The notes under the pieces: model-generated
What the model was told of the DNA's origin: nothing
What the model saw: only the letters and a program-made list of their open reading frames with translations
Database searches by the model: none
Assembly (NCBI GenBank): GCA_964534305.1
Contig: CAZHPR010000002.1
Coordinates: forward strand, 40,110-104,109
Reading direction: 5' to 3'
DNA length: 64,000 nt
Source of the DNA: CAZHPR01 sp964534305
Lineage (GTDB): Bacteria; Patescibacteriota; Minisyncoccia; Phycocordibacterales; WO2-35-19
Made by a program: the position numbers and the translations under genes
Part shown: positions 48,224-57,457 of the stretch, piece by piece
Position numbering within the stretch: the first letter of the stretch is position 1
Layout of the letters: each line of letters starts with the position of its first letter

Positions 48224-50407
48224 CTATTCAGTCTTCTTTTTTCTCCTTGCAAACCTACTTTTCTTTGGCTCTTTGAGTATCTCTAGGGCTCTTTCAAGCG
48301 TTATGGTGTAAACATTATCTTCTTTTATAGAACGAAAATCATCTTGATGAACGATGTATGGACCAAACCTACCTATGTTTGCGGTAATCATTTCTCCAGT
48401 TTCTGGATGCTTACCCAATTCTCTCGGTAGGCTAAGGTAATGTAGAGCATCTTCAAGAGTTACTTCATTTGGATCCTTATCTTTGGGTATACTAGCTCTC
48501 CTTGGCTTTTTGTTTTTATCATCTTTGTTGCCGACTTGTACATACGGACCAAACCTGCCGTCCATTACAAATATTGGCATACGAGTAGCCGGGTCTTCTC
48601 CTATCGGCTCTGCTTCTTTTATCTCTTCTCCATTTATATTTCTCATCCCCTTACATTCTGGAAATTTTTCACAAGAAAGAAATTTGCCACCACGTCCGAG
48701 TTTTACAACCATACCACTTCCACAAAGAGGACATTTGTAATCCTTGTCTGCTTCTCCTAGGGTTGTTAGCTTGTCTATTTTTTCTTTTGATTTTACTTCC
48801 TTTAGGAATGGCGTATAGAATTCTTTTAAAGTTTTTATATACTCTGCTTTGCCTTCAGCTATTTTGTCTAGCTGGTCTTCCATTTCTGCGGTAAAGTTGT
48901 CGCTTATGTACGACTCAAAATTGTTTTCTAAGAAAGTGGAGACAACATCTCCAGTGTCGGTCGGTACCAAAGCCTTATTGTCTTTTATCACATATTCTCT
49001 ATCTACCAACGTTTTTATAATTGATGCATAAGTAGAAGGTCTGCCGATGCCTCTCTTTTCTAACTCCTTGACTAGACCCGCTTCAGAGTACCTGTTTGGT
49101 GGCTGTGTTTGTTTGCCCTCACTTTCTATTTTTTTCAAAGTTAAGGTATCTCCCTTTTCTGTCTTTGGTAGTTCTACATCTTCTCCTCTAGCTCGTGGAT
49201 CTGCTTTGAGCCAACCTTCATAAATAACCCTCTGGCCGTTTGAAGAAAAGTTCGGTATACCTTCGTCTTCTATATTTGCTTCTATCTTGGTGCGTAGCAT
49301 TGTTGCGTCCTTCATCTGGCTAGCAACAGTCCTCGCCCAGATAAGATTGTAAAGTTTTTTTTGCTCCTCGGTATGTCCTAGGGATTCTTTGTTCAAATTT
49401 GTTGGTCTTATCGCTTCATGCGCTTCTTGGGCGTTTTTTGCTTTTTTTGAAAATAGTCTTACTTGAAAAAGATTTGGTCCATATTTGCTCTCTACGACAT
49501 TTCGTATTTGACCAATTGCATTTTGTGAAAGGTTTGTTGAATCCGTACGCATATAAGTTATGTAGCCGGCCTCGTATAATTTTTGGGCAATACCCATAGT
49601 TCTAGAAGGTGAAAATCCTAATCTAGAAGAGGCTGCTTGTTGCAATGTTGATGTTATAAAAGGTGGGCGAGGCGATCTCTTTACTTCCGTTTCTGTGATG
49701 TCGACAATTTTCCATTTACCAGCCTTTCCTTTTTCTACAATTCTCTCTGCCTCAACCGCTGTCTTTGGTTCTTCGTTGCAGACAAAGGGCATCTCTACAT
49801 TTGCTTTGTTTGAAAGGTTTGCGGTAATTACCCAAAAATCTTCTGGTTTGAAATTTCTTATTTCTCTTTCTCTTTCCATTATTATTCGCAAAGCGGGGGA
49901 TTGTACTCTGCCGGCGGAGAGTCCGTATCTTACCTTTTTCCAAATAAGGCCCGAGAGATCGTAGCCGACTAGTCGGTCCAAAACTCTTCTCGCTTCTTGC
50001 GCCTCCTTTAGATTCTCATCAATTTTTCTTGGGTGCTTCAGTGCTTCTTCTATCGCTTCTTTTGTAATCTCGTGATAGGTGACTCTCTTTATCTTTGATT
50101 TGTCTACGCCGCCCCTTATAAGTTCAGAAAGGTGCCAGGCGATGGCTTCTCCTTCTCTGTCGGGGTCGGTTGCAAGCAATACTTCGTCGGCTTTCTTTGC
50201 GAGTGACTTTATTTCTTCTACCACTCTTTCCTTGCCTTTGCTTATTTCATAGTGCGGGATGAAGCCCCCTTCTATATCTATCGCTTTCTTGTTGCTCTTG
50301 GGCAAATCTCTTATATGCCCAACAGAGGCGACCACTTTATAATCGCCTCCCAAGTATTTTGAAATTGTTTTTGATTTTGCAGGGGACTCTACGATTAATA
50401 GACGCAT
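48224..50407 (-). CDS. topA: DNA topoisomerase I
   Basis: The 727-residue type IA topoisomerase relaxes negative supercoils. It has the TOPRIM start LLIVESPAKSKTISKYLGG, DPDREGEAIAWHLSE, the active-site tyrosine in GYITYMRTDSTNLS, and a C-terminal zinc module CPLCGSGMVVKLGRGGKFLS followed by two GRFGPY repeats typical of Topo_C domains. It is separated from dprA by two small GC-rich genes. Confidence 0.97.
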   Translation of the reverse strand: MRLLIVESPAKSKTISKYLGGDYKVVASVGHIRDLPKSNKKAIDIEGGFIPHYEISKGKERVVEEIKSLAKKADEVLLATDPDREGEAIAWHLSELIRGGVDKSKIKRVTYHEITKEAIEEALKHPRKIDENLKEAQEARRVLDRLVGYDLSGLIWKKVRYGLSAGRVQSPALRIIMEREREIRNFKPEDFWVITANLSNKANVEMPFVCNEEPKTAVEAERIVEKGKAGKWKIVDITETEVKRSPRPPFITSTLQQAASSRLGFSPSRTMGIAQKLYEAGYITYMRTDSTNLSQNAIGQIRNVVESKYGPNLFQVRLFSKKAKNAQEAHEAIRPTNLNKESLGHTEEQKKLYNLIWARTVASQMKDATMLRTKIEANIEDEGIPNFSSNGQRVIYEGWLKADPRARGEDVELPKTEKGDTLTLKKIESEGKQTQPPNRYSEAGLVKELEKRGIGRPSTYASIIKTLVDREYVIKDNKALVPTDTGDVVSTFLENNFESYISDNFTAEMEDQLDKIAEGKAEYIKTLKEFYTPFLKEVKSKEKIDKLTTLGEADKDYKCPLCGSGMVVKLGRGGKFLSCEKFPECKGMRNINGEEIKEAEPIGEDPATRMPIFVMDGRFGPYVQVGNKDDKNKKPRRASIPKDKDPNEVTLEDALHYLSLPRELGKHPETGEMITANIGRFGPYIVHQDDFRSIKEDNVYTITLERALEILKEPKKSRFARRKKKTE

Positions 50408-50498
50408 GGGTTAAAAATTAAAAGTTATGGATTTAAGAATAAAGAATAAAACCAAAAATTGCAAAAACTTCTCCTCACACTCTCTACTTATAGTGGTG

Positions 50499-50554
50499 TG
50501 CCAAGGGGCGCCCTTGGCAGATGGTGACGGGGGTGTCAAAGGGCGCCTTTGACA
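50499..50554. promoter_or_regulatory. Two related 21-bp palindromes
   Basis: TGCCAAGG-GGCGC-CCTTGGCA (50499-50519) and TGTCAAAG-GGCGC-CTTTGACA (50534-50554) are both palindromic and related. Where they differ, the changes keep each palindrome paired. They start 35 bp apart in the gap between topA and the small membrane protein genes. They could be operator sites or RNA hairpins. Confidence 0.65.
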
Positions 50555-50583
50555 TATGCGAGGGGAGACACGGGCGGGATAAA

Positions 50584-50641
50584 TCAAAAGGCTCCGGGGC
50601 TGTGAGTGGGTATCTCTACCACACATCACAACTCCGGAGCT
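50584..50641 (-). terminator. Terminator of the small membrane protein genes
   Basis: On the minus strand GCTCCGG pairs with CCGGAGC, with inner GTGTGGTA/TACCCAC pairing, then CTTTTGATTT. Confidence 0.75.
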
Positions 50642-50653
50642 GTAGTCCGAGAA

Positions 50654-50875
50654 TCATTGATTCTTCTTCATCTCGGCGTGAAGGTCGTTGCATCCTCTTA
50701 GCGACCCGTGGCCGCCAAGGGAGGTTCTCGCGTCGCACTCGGCGACAGCAATACCTCTCCTGACTTCACTCACAATTTTGTTGGCGGCCTCGACCATCAG
50801 GGGGACGGCATTAATTAATCCCCACCAGATAATCAAGGAAAAAAATACCAGAGGAACTATTGGGTGTTTCAACAT
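50654..50875 (-). CDS. Small membrane protein, 73 aa
   Basis: The product has one N-terminal hydrophobic helix (MLKHPIVPLVFFSLIIWWGL) and a mostly polar remainder with two cysteines (ECDART, GCNDL). I start at the ATG at 50875, where ATAAGGAGT precedes closely, and not at the longer frame. No family was recognised. Confidence 0.55.
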   Translation of the reverse strand: MLKHPIVPLVFFSLIIWWGLINAVPLMVEAANKIVSEVRRGIAVAECDARTSLGGHGSLRGCNDLHAEMKKNQ

Positions 50876-50960
50876 ACTCCTTATATTAAAACATATTTGT
50901 ATGTAAAAAGCAAAAGGCCCTGGGTGCTCGTAGTGAGCTCCCAAGGGCCTTGGTTTCCAA

Positions 50961-50981
50961 GACGATGCCTATGGCATCGTC
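50961..50981 (-). terminator. Hairpin at the end of the 45-aa gene
   Basis: GACGATGCC and GGCATCGTC form a perfect nine-pair stem across the stop codon; the T run is weak, so it may only attenuate. Confidence 0.55.
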
Positions 50982-51106
50982 TTGATCAGAGCGAAGAGGG
51001 GCGCGAAGCCCGTCTCCGCAATCTTTTTTACTGCGGGGTCCATGATGGTCCCGGCAGCGATGGCAGCAAGTGCCCACATCGCCGCCAAAGTAACGAGTCT
51101 GCTCAT
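50969..51106 (-). CDS. Small membrane protein, 45 aa
   Basis: The ORF begins behind GCAGGAGGACGGC and encodes MSRLVTLAAMWALAAIAAGT followed by an amphipathic tail. A minus-strand promoter TTGCAA-17-TATAAT lies about 20-50 bases upstream. It is the first of two small membrane protein genes reading toward topA. No family was recognised. Confidence 0.6.
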   Translation of the reverse strand: MSRLVTLAAMWALAAIAAGTIMDPAVKKIAETGFAPLFALIKTMP

Positions 51107-51193
51107 GCCGTCCTCCTGCTATATATTATAGCATACTCTTATAAAAATTGCAATATATCAGCCGATGAGGTGGGGTGGAAAATGTTCAGGTCG

Positions 51194-52093
51194 TCAAACA
51201 AGCCTTATTTCACCGAGCTTTTCTTCTATCAGGCCTTTTATTTCTAGGAGGGTGAGGAGGGTCTGGATTTCGGATACGGGTAATTGCGCTGAGGCGGTGC
51301 GGATAAGCAAGTCTCTCTCCATGGGGGTTTCTAGTATCTTTATCAAAAATATTTCTTTCTCACTACACTCACTATATTTGTTATTTATGTCTTTATCTTG
51401 AATCTTTAATCTTACATCGTAATTCATATCCAAGGTGCTTATATGTAATGCCTCGAGGATATCGTCGGAGTTTCTGATCGGTGTTGCCCCGAGTTTGAGA
51501 AGCAGGTGTGGCCCGTCTGAATTGGGAGAAAATATTGAACCAGGAACTACGAGCACATCTCGGTTGTACCCCGTGGCAAGCTTGGCGGTGATGAGGGTTC
51601 CTGATTTTGTCTCTGCCTCTACGATGAGCACTGCGTGGCACATCCCAGCCATTATCCTATTGCGTTGTGGAAAGCTCCACTGCGTTGCTTTAAAATCATT
51701 TTCGTATTCTGAGATAAGCGTCCCACCACTTCCGACGATTTCTTCTGCAAGGGAGACGTGTGTTGATGGGTGTAGGGCCACAGGCGAGAGTCCTGATCCG
51801 GGGACAGCAATCGTTGGCAATTTATTTTTGATAGCGGCTCTGTGAGAGAGCGAGTCGATGCCGAGCGCAAGCCCAGAAACTATCGTGATCGGGAAACCAG
51901 AAAGACCTTCTAGTAGAGTGTTCACCACGTCTCTGCCATAGTTGCTATACTTTCTCGCACCAACAACTGCCAAAAATTTTCTATTATAGTCTGGTATCTC
52001 TCCAGCATAATTTAATCTTTTGGGAAGATCGTTTATTTGCAAAAGTAGTGGTGGCCAGTTGTTCTTGTCCAAAACCTTGATTTTGTAGCTCAT
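51194..52093 (-). CDS. dprA: DNA-processing protein DprA
   Basis: The protein of about 299 residues would bind incoming single-stranded DNA and load RecA during transformation. It shows the Rossmann-fold motifs FLAVVGARKYSNYGRDVVN, IVSGLALGIDSLSHRAAI, FPQRNRIMAGMCHAVLIVEA, SGTLITAKLA and GPHLLLKLGA. The C-terminal region looks like the usual winged helix. The start at 52093 fits a TACAAT box ending five bases upstream. Confidence 0.95.
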   Translation of the reverse strand: MSYKIKVLDKNNWPPLLLQINDLPKRLNYAGEIPDYNRKFLAVVGARKYSNYGRDVVNTLLEGLSGFPITIVSGLALGIDSLSHRAAIKNKLPTIAVPGSGLSPVALHPSTHVSLAEEIVGSGGTLISEYENDFKATQWSFPQRNRIMAGMCHAVLIVEAETKSGTLITAKLATGYNRDVLVVPGSIFSPNSDGPHLLLKLGATPIRNSDDILEALHISTLDMNYDVRLKIQDKDINNKYSECSEKEIFLIKILETPMERDLLIRTASAQLPVSEIQTLLTLLEIKGLIEEKLGEIRLV

Positions 52094-52178
52094 TTTGTAT
52101 TGTAGTATTCCCAAATATTGTATCATTTGTTATGATTTGAATCATGAGTCTTAAACCATAATTCTTAAATCACTATCT

Positions 52179-53441
52179 ATGCTGGACATAAAATTTATAA
52201 GAGAAAACTCAGAGATAATCCAAGACGCAGCTCGCAAGAAGCTTCTTAATTTTGATGTAAAAAAGCTTTTGGAAGTTGATGACAAGAGAAAGGAACTTTC
52301 GCAATTATTGGATTCAAAGAAAGCAAAACAAAACGAAGTGAGCCAAAAGATACCGAGTGCCACAACGGAAGAGAGAGAAGCTCTTATAAAAGATATGCAG
52401 GTTGTCAAAGAGGAGTCACAAAAGATTGAAGAAGACCTACGTTCTGTTATGCAAGAATGGCAAAAACTTATGGTTGCGGTACCCAACATCCCAGATATGT
52501 CAGTCCCAGAGGGCAATGATGACAAAGATAACGTAGAGATAAAACAGTGGGGAGATAAACCAAAGTTTAGCTTTGCTCCAAAGAATCATATTGAGTTAAT
52601 GCAAAACCTAGATCTGGTTGATTTTGATAGAGGTAGCAAGGTTGCTGGTTTTCGTGGATATTTTCTAAAGAATGATGCGGTACTTTTGCAATTTGCTCTT
52701 TGGCAGTTTGTTCAAGATCATTTTGCAAAAAAAGGTTTTTCTCAGATGGTGGTACCTTCACTACTCAAACGAGAAGTATTTTTGGGAACAGGATATATAC
52801 CTCAAGGAGAAGAAGATTTGTACAAAACACAAGACGGAGACTATCTTTCGGGCACAGCTGAGGTTGGCACGATGGGTTATTATATGGATGAAGTTTTGGA
52901 CAAAAAGGATTTGCCAAAAAAGATTTTGTCTTTCTCTCCTTGTTTTAGAAGAGAAGCTGGTGCACACGGCAAGGATACAAAAGGTCTTATCAGGGTTCAC
53001 GAATTTTATAAACTAGAGCAGGTGGTCCTCTGTGAGGCAAGCCACGAAGAGTCTGTAAAGATGCACGAGGAAATACAGAGAAATACAGAAGAAATAACCG
53101 AGGCTCTCGGCCTTCATTATCGAGTGGTTATAAACTGTACTGGAGATTTGGGCTTGGGCCAGGTAAAGAAATACGATATTGAAGTTTGGATGCCGGGGGA
53201 AAATACATATCGAGAAACAGGCTCAGCATCTTACTTCCATGATTTTCAAACCAGAAGGTTAAATATTAGGTATCGAGATTCTGATAACAAGCTGAAGTTT
53301 GTACATTCCCTAAACAACACAGCTCTCTCTGGTAGACCACTTATTGCCATAATAGAAAATTACCAACAGGAAGATGGGAGTATAATAATACCCGAAGTCC
53401 TAAGACCTTATATGGGTGGTAAACAAAAAATCTCTAAATGA
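52179..53441 (+). CDS. serS: Serine--tRNA ligase
   Basis: The 420-residue class II synthetase has the N-terminal coiled-coil arm (about 25-105) that holds the long variable arm of tRNA-Ser. The catalytic core contains motif 2 SPCFRREAGAHGKDTKGLIR and motif 3 NNTALSGRPLIAIIENYQ. tRNA-Ser lies at 17.5 kb. The gene overlaps ftsQ by four bases (ATGA). Confidence 0.97.
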   Translation: MLDIKFIRENSEIIQDAARKKLLNFDVKKLLEVDDKRKELSQLLDSKKAKQNEVSQKIPSATTEEREALIKDMQVVKEESQKIEEDLRSVMQEWQKLMVAVPNIPDMSVPEGNDDKDNVEIKQWGDKPKFSFAPKNHIELMQNLDLVDFDRGSKVAGFRGYFLKNDAVLLQFALWQFVQDHFAKKGFSQMVVPSLLKREVFLGTGYIPQGEEDLYKTQDGDYLSGTAEVGTMGYYMDEVLDKKDLPKKILSFSPCFRREAGAHGKDTKGLIRVHEFYKLEQVVLCEASHEESVKMHEEIQRNTEEITEALGLHYRVVINCTGDLGLGQVKKYDIEVWMPGENTYRETGSASYFHDFQTRRLNIRYRDSDNKLKFVHSLNNTALSGRPLIAIIENYQQEDGSIIIPEVLRPYMGGKQKISK

Positions 53442-54235
53442 TAAGCAAAAGATATAACAAATCTTTATCAAGACTTGCAGATAGAAATAAAAAGTTAAGA
53501 AAGATAAAAATAGCAGCAGCCTTTGTCTTGCCGGTTCTGCTTCTCATTGCTACTTCTTTTTTATCTAGGGTATCATCACTACAAATTTCGTCTGTGGAGG
53601 TTTCTGGAGAACAAACTATTGGCAAAGACGATATAGTAAACGCAACCCTAGAATCAATAAGCGGTAATAAATTTTTTATCTTCCCAAAAACAAATATTTT
53701 TTTGGTAAATGAATCTTCGCTTGCGGCAATTCTCTCTAGAGAGTTTCCGAGGGTAGAAAATATAAATGTAGAAAAAAATGCTGACGGAGTTATCAAGATA
53801 AAAATAAAAGAAAGAGAAGCTGTCGCTTCTTGGTGCGGGGAGTCGGGGTGTTATCTAGTAGACATAAATGGACTTCTTTATTCTCCCGTAAATAATGAAT
53901 TTGAGTCGTTTGGCAAGATTGTCTTGAGAGGGGTGTTAGAGGGCGACCCTAGTATGAAATATTTTCAAAGTAGAGAGATATTGGCATCTTATCTAAACGC
54001 CGTGTCTCTCTTGAAGCAGTCAAACATAGAGACATATTCTATAGATGTAGAGTCCAGGGATAAGGCGACGATAGAGACATCAGTTGGAAATATTTTTATA
54101 GATCCTGAATCAGTTGATCTAAAAGAGTCAATCGAAAATGCGATTTTGGTTGTCAGTAATGGAGTTGCAAATAGTGGGCAAACAAAATTTGAATATATAG
54201 ATGTTCGTTTTGGAAATAAAGTTTTCTACAAGTAG
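53438..54235 (+). CDS. ftsQ: Cell division protein FtsQ/DivIB
   Basis: The 265-residue divisome protein has a basic cytoplasmic N-terminus, one helix (IAAAFVLPVLLLIATSFL) and a POTRA domain starting at LQISSVEVSGEQTIGKDDIV. The later block FPRVENINVEKNADGVIKIKIKEREAVASW is typical of the family. A pair of cysteines (WCGESGCYL) is unusual and could form a disulfide. It is coupled to serS. Confidence 0.88.
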   Translation: MISKRYNKSLSRLADRNKKLRKIKIAAAFVLPVLLLIATSFLSRVSSLQISSVEVSGEQTIGKDDIVNATLESISGNKFFIFPKTNIFLVNESSLAAILSREFPRVENINVEKNADGVIKIKIKEREAVASWCGESGCYLVDINGLLYSPVNNEFESFGKIVLRGVLEGDPSMKYFQSREILASYLNAVSLLKQSNIETYSIDVESRDKATIETSVGNIFIDPESVDLKESIENAILVVSNGVANSGQTKFEYIDVRFGNKVFYK

Positions 54236-54271
54236 TAAATAAAAATATTTTTATTGCTCTATAATGTACTT

Positions 54272-54667
54272 ATGCAAGAAAACAGTCAGCCAATCGTCTG
54301 GTATTATTTTAAGTGGCACTACAGCAAAGGTTTTGCTGAGTTGATAAACACAATAAAAAATTTTCTCTGGTTTATTTCTCATTTCTTTTCTATCAAGCTT
54401 TTGCTTAAGACATTGTTTGCACCTTGGAGAAGAATGGGTGAATCATACGGAGACGGCTTCAATCTAGAAGCGTTTGCTTCAGCTTTTATTGTTAATAGTC
54501 TGATGAGGATCGTTGGTTTTGTTACTCGGGCTATAATAATATTTGTTGGCTTGGTTTCCTACACTATAGTCCTAGTCTTTGGTTTGTCGATTGTTTTTAT
54601 TTGGTTGTTTTTGCCTATCATCCTTATAGGGATTTTGATACTCGCTACTACTTTTATCGTTGTATAA
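54272..54667 (+). CDS. Membrane protein preceding the anchored AAA+ gene
   Basis: The 131-residue protein has an aromatic N-terminal segment, a PWRRMGESYGDGFNLEAFAS loop, and two or three membrane helices ending in IVFIWLFLPIILIGILILAT. No family was recognised. TATAAT ends six bases before the ATG at 54272. The AAA+ gene starts one base after its stop, so the two proteins probably work together (inference). Confidence 0.7.
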   Translation: MQENSQPIVWYYFKWHYSKGFAELINTIKNFLWFISHFFSIKLLLKTLFAPWRRMGESYGDGFNLEAFASAFIVNSLMRIVGFVTRAIIIFVGLVSYTIVLVFGLSIVFIWLFLPIILIGILILATTFIVV

Positions 54668-54668
54668 A

Positions 54669-57074
54669 ATGACTTGGAATAAATTTAAAAAAGCATCAAT
54701 ACTTCATAGCTATGCCATAAACATAGACAGATATTTTCCAAGAGTAATCAGGTCTTCACTTAGAAAGCTCTCTGCTCTTATGGCTGCGCTATCCTTCTTT
54801 GCCTCGTTTAGTTCGATGCCTTTTTATATTTCTTATACCGATGGACTTGTGTTTATATTTGCTTTCTTTTATTTGGTGCTTTCTTTTCTAGAATTTTTCT
54901 ACAATTCTATGAAAAATGAAGGCATCAAGTATCGCGTTAGAGAAAATATATTTATTGATAACTACCATGTGGAATACGCGCTTTCTAACCTGATCAATTC
55001 TGTCGATGAGATAGACGTCACCAGATCTGTTTTTGAGTCAACAATTGGTCTTTCTATTTTGGACAGGAGCGGGATTGGTAGGGAAGAGATGCACAACTTC
55101 TTGAATGGTACTCGTATGCCGATTATTGCTTCTTCACTCAAATTTTCTAGTGAAGATTTTTCTCTAGTCAATTTCGTGGAGGCTCTTTATGATACCGACA
55201 ACTCACTTTCTTCTTTTTTGAGCTCAAGATCTGTAAACAAAGAAGAGTTTTTGGGCGCCACCATCTGGGTATCAAAATTGGTAGAAAAGAAAAGAATGGA
55301 AGAAAGATTTTGGAGTAGAGACAATCTGGGCGGTATACCGTCAATTGGCACTAGCTGGTCTTATGGCAATGTCTCTGATATCGGTAAGTTTGGTATATCT
55401 ATGGACCGAGGTAGTATGCTCTCTGGAATAGATATAGACAATGGCTTCAGGTCCAAAGAAGTTGATCTTCTTGAAAATATTTTAGATAGGAGAGAGGGTG
55501 CCAATGCTCTGATTATTGATGATGATGAATCCAGTGCGAGAGATATCGTACTTCGGTTGCTAAAAAGGATAAACCTAGGCATTGCACTTCCCTCTCTAGA
55601 ACACAAAAATGTGGTAGAACTAGATACTATATCTCTTATTGCTACTTTCAAAAATAAAGGGGAACTAGAGTCAGAAATAGTAAAAATTTTTAAGGAGGCT
55701 ATGTATGCTGGTAATATTATCCTTTATATAAAAGATCTCTCTGGTTTTGTGGCGAGCGGTAGAAGTATTGGAGTCAATGTACCGTCAATGTTTAAAGAAT
55801 TTTTATCTTCTAGTTTGGTACATATAATCGCTCATACCACAAATCCAGACTTCCACTTCTTTATAGAATCAAATTCCGGCTTACTTCAGTCGTTTGAAAG
55901 GGTCGTACCGGACAAGCTCGGGGTAGAGGCCTCTCTTCCAGCCATAATGGAAAAAGCTATTTTGCTCGAGAGGGATTATAGGGTTGTGTTTACTTTTGCT
56001 TCAGTCAGATCGCTCTCGGAATCTGCCGAGAGGTATATAACTTACGGTGAGATGCCAGAGAAGGCTCTCAATTTGCTTGAAGATATAGTTAGGTTTTCAA
56101 TCTCCAAAGACAGCAATGTGATAAAAGAAAATGATGTGCTTGAATTTATATCTCAAAAAACTGGAGTTTCTGTAGGGCCAGTTAAGGAAGAAGAGGCTGA
56201 TAAAATAATAAACCTAGAAGAAATCCTCCATCGGAGACTTATCGGACAAAACGAGGCCGTCTCTGCAATAAGTAGCAGCATTAGACGATCGCGATCTGGT
56301 ATTGTAAGCCCAAAGCGTCCGATAGCTTCGTTTATATTTCTCGGTCCTACCGGTGTCGGCAAGACAGAAGCGAGCAAGGCCCTCGCTGAGAGCTTCTTTG
56401 GTGATGAAAATCGGATGGTTCGTTTTGATATGTCTGAATATAACGACGCCACTGCGATGCAAAGACTCATTGGTAATTTTACGGAGAACAAAACCGGACT
56501 ACTCTCTTCTCATATAAGAGACAATCCGTACGGAGTGCTTCTTTTGGATGAGTTTGAAAAAGCGTCTAGAGATGTTCTGGATCTATTTTTGCAGATACTT
56601 GATGAAGGATTTTTTACCGACGCTCTAGGTAGTAAGGTAAATTGCAAAAACCTTATCATAATCGCCACTTCAAATGCGGGGAGTAGTTATATCTGGGAGA
56701 TTATAAAGAGGGGCGGGGATTTGATAAAGGAGAAGGATACCGTCATAGATAAAATAATTTCGGAAAAAATATATCGCCCAGAGCTTATAAACAGGTTTGA
56801 TGCCGTTGTTCTATTTCACCCATTAAAAAATGAAGAACTAAAAAAGATTGCAGAATTAGAGCTTCATAAATTGCAAGAGAGACTCAAAGAACAGAGTTAT
56901 GACTTTGTAATATCTGAACCAATAATCAGTTTTTTGGTAGAAAAGGGTAGCGACCCAGAGTTTGGGGCAAGGTCTATAAATAGAGCCATAAAGACGGAAG
57001 TAGAGGATTTGATTGCAAAGAAGATACTCTCTGGAGAGGTAAAACCGGGTGGCAAAATAGAACTCAATTTTTAA
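54669..57074 (+). CDS. Membrane-anchored Clp-like AAA+ protein with degenerate first ATPase domain
   Basis: The protein of about 801 residues starts with two membrane helices (about 35-85: LMAALSFFASFSSMPFYISY and LVFIFAFFYLVLSFLEFF). A Clp-N-like or linker region follows. A first AAA+ domain lacks the Walker A motif (NALIIDDDESSARDIVLRLL at its place) and has IILYIKDLSG at the Walker B position. The second AAA+ domain is intact: FLGPTGVGKTEASKALAES near 558, LLLDEFEKASRDVLD and PELINRFDAVVLF, plus a ClpC-like C-terminal D2 small domain. I infer a membrane-tethered unfoldase or remodelling factor; its partner protease, if any, is unknown. Confidence 0.82.
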   Translation: MTWNKFKKASILHSYAINIDRYFPRVIRSSLRKLSALMAALSFFASFSSMPFYISYTDGLVFIFAFFYLVLSFLEFFYNSMKNEGIKYRVRENIFIDNYHVEYALSNLINSVDEIDVTRSVFESTIGLSILDRSGIGREEMHNFLNGTRMPIIASSLKFSSEDFSLVNFVEALYDTDNSLSSFLSSRSVNKEEFLGATIWVSKLVEKKRMEERFWSRDNLGGIPSIGTSWSYGNVSDIGKFGISMDRGSMLSGIDIDNGFRSKEVDLLENILDRREGANALIIDDDESSARDIVLRLLKRINLGIALPSLEHKNVVELDTISLIATFKNKGELESEIVKIFKEAMYAGNIILYIKDLSGFVASGRSIGVNVPSMFKEFLSSSLVHIIAHTTNPDFHFFIESNSGLLQSFERVVPDKLGVEASLPAIMEKAILLERDYRVVFTFASVRSLSESAERYITYGEMPEKALNLLEDIVRFSISKDSNVIKENDVLEFISQKTGVSVGPVKEEEADKIINLEEILHRRLIGQNEAVSAISSSIRRSRSGIVSPKRPIASFIFLGPTGVGKTEASKALAESFFGDENRMVRFDMSEYNDATAMQRLIGNFTENKTGLLSSHIRDNPYGVLLLDEFEKASRDVLDLFLQILDEGFFTDALGSKVNCKNLIIIATSNAGSSYIWEIIKRGGDLIKEKDTVIDKIISEKIYRPELINRFDAVVLFHPLKNEELKKIAELELHKLQERLKEQSYDFVISEPIISFLVEKGSDPEFGARSINRAIKTEVEDLIAKKILSGEVKPGGKIELNF

Positions 57075-57089
57075 CAAAATTTTTGGTGT

Positions 57090-57127
57090 GTGTCAAAAAA
57101 TGGCTCTGTAAAGCCATTTTTTGACAC
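57090..57127. terminator. Terminator after the anchored AAA+ gene
   Basis: GTGTCAAAAAATGGCT and AGCCATTTTTTGACAC form a perfect 16-bp stem. Confidence 0.9.
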
Positions 57128-57163
57128 AAGTTTGGACAAAATACAAAAATACTTGTAAAACTC

Positions 57164-57191
57164 TTGACATAATTTTTGGTTGTGCTATACT
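57164..57191 (+). promoter_or_regulatory. Strong promoter of the 57.2-kb unit
   Basis: TTGACA (57164-57169), a 16-base spacer and extended -10 TGCTATACT (hexamer 57186-57191). It is nearly the same as the promoter at 6213. Confidence 0.85.
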
Positions 57192-57252
57192 ATAAACATA
57201 CAGTTCTTCAGAGGTTTGTGGGACTTGAGCCCACGCCTCACAAGGAGAGAAA

Positions 57253-57375
57253 ATGCGCTATTCCGAATCCCCGCCCTCCCCCGGTGCCTTCGGCACCACC
57301 ATCAACCGCTTAGAAAATAAGGCCGCGTTCTCGTCCGTTGCCCTGATCGCCGACCACACCGCCACCAAGTCCTGA
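57253..57375 (+). CDS. GC-rich 40-aa ORF in a structured transcript
   Basis: The leader contains a GAGG/CCTC plus GTGGG/CCCAC hairpin, then a Shine-Dalgarno AAGGAGAGAAA and ATG. The product is a Pro/Ala/Ser-rich peptide (MRYSESPPSPGAFGTTINRL and 20 more) without a membrane helix. No family was recognised. The transcript continues through more stems, GCGCGAGCTT/AAAGCTCGCGC and an inner GATCA/TGATC, to the terminator at 57458-57524. It may be a small protein gene or a dual-function RNA. Confidence 0.5.
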   Translation: MRYSESPPSPGAFGTTINRLENKAAFSSVALIADHTATKS

Positions 57376-57457
57376 CCGCCGGCGGCACGGCCGGCGCGAG
57401 CTTAGATCAAGGCGCCTGATTGATCAAAAGCTCGCGCTTGCGAGAAAGAGCATGAAA
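57376..57457 (+). other. Structured 3' region of the 57.2-kb transcript
   Basis: GCCGGCGGCACGGCCGGC-type and GCGCGAGCTT/AAAGCTCGCGC stems follow the stop codon. No further ORF is seen. Confidence 0.5.
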
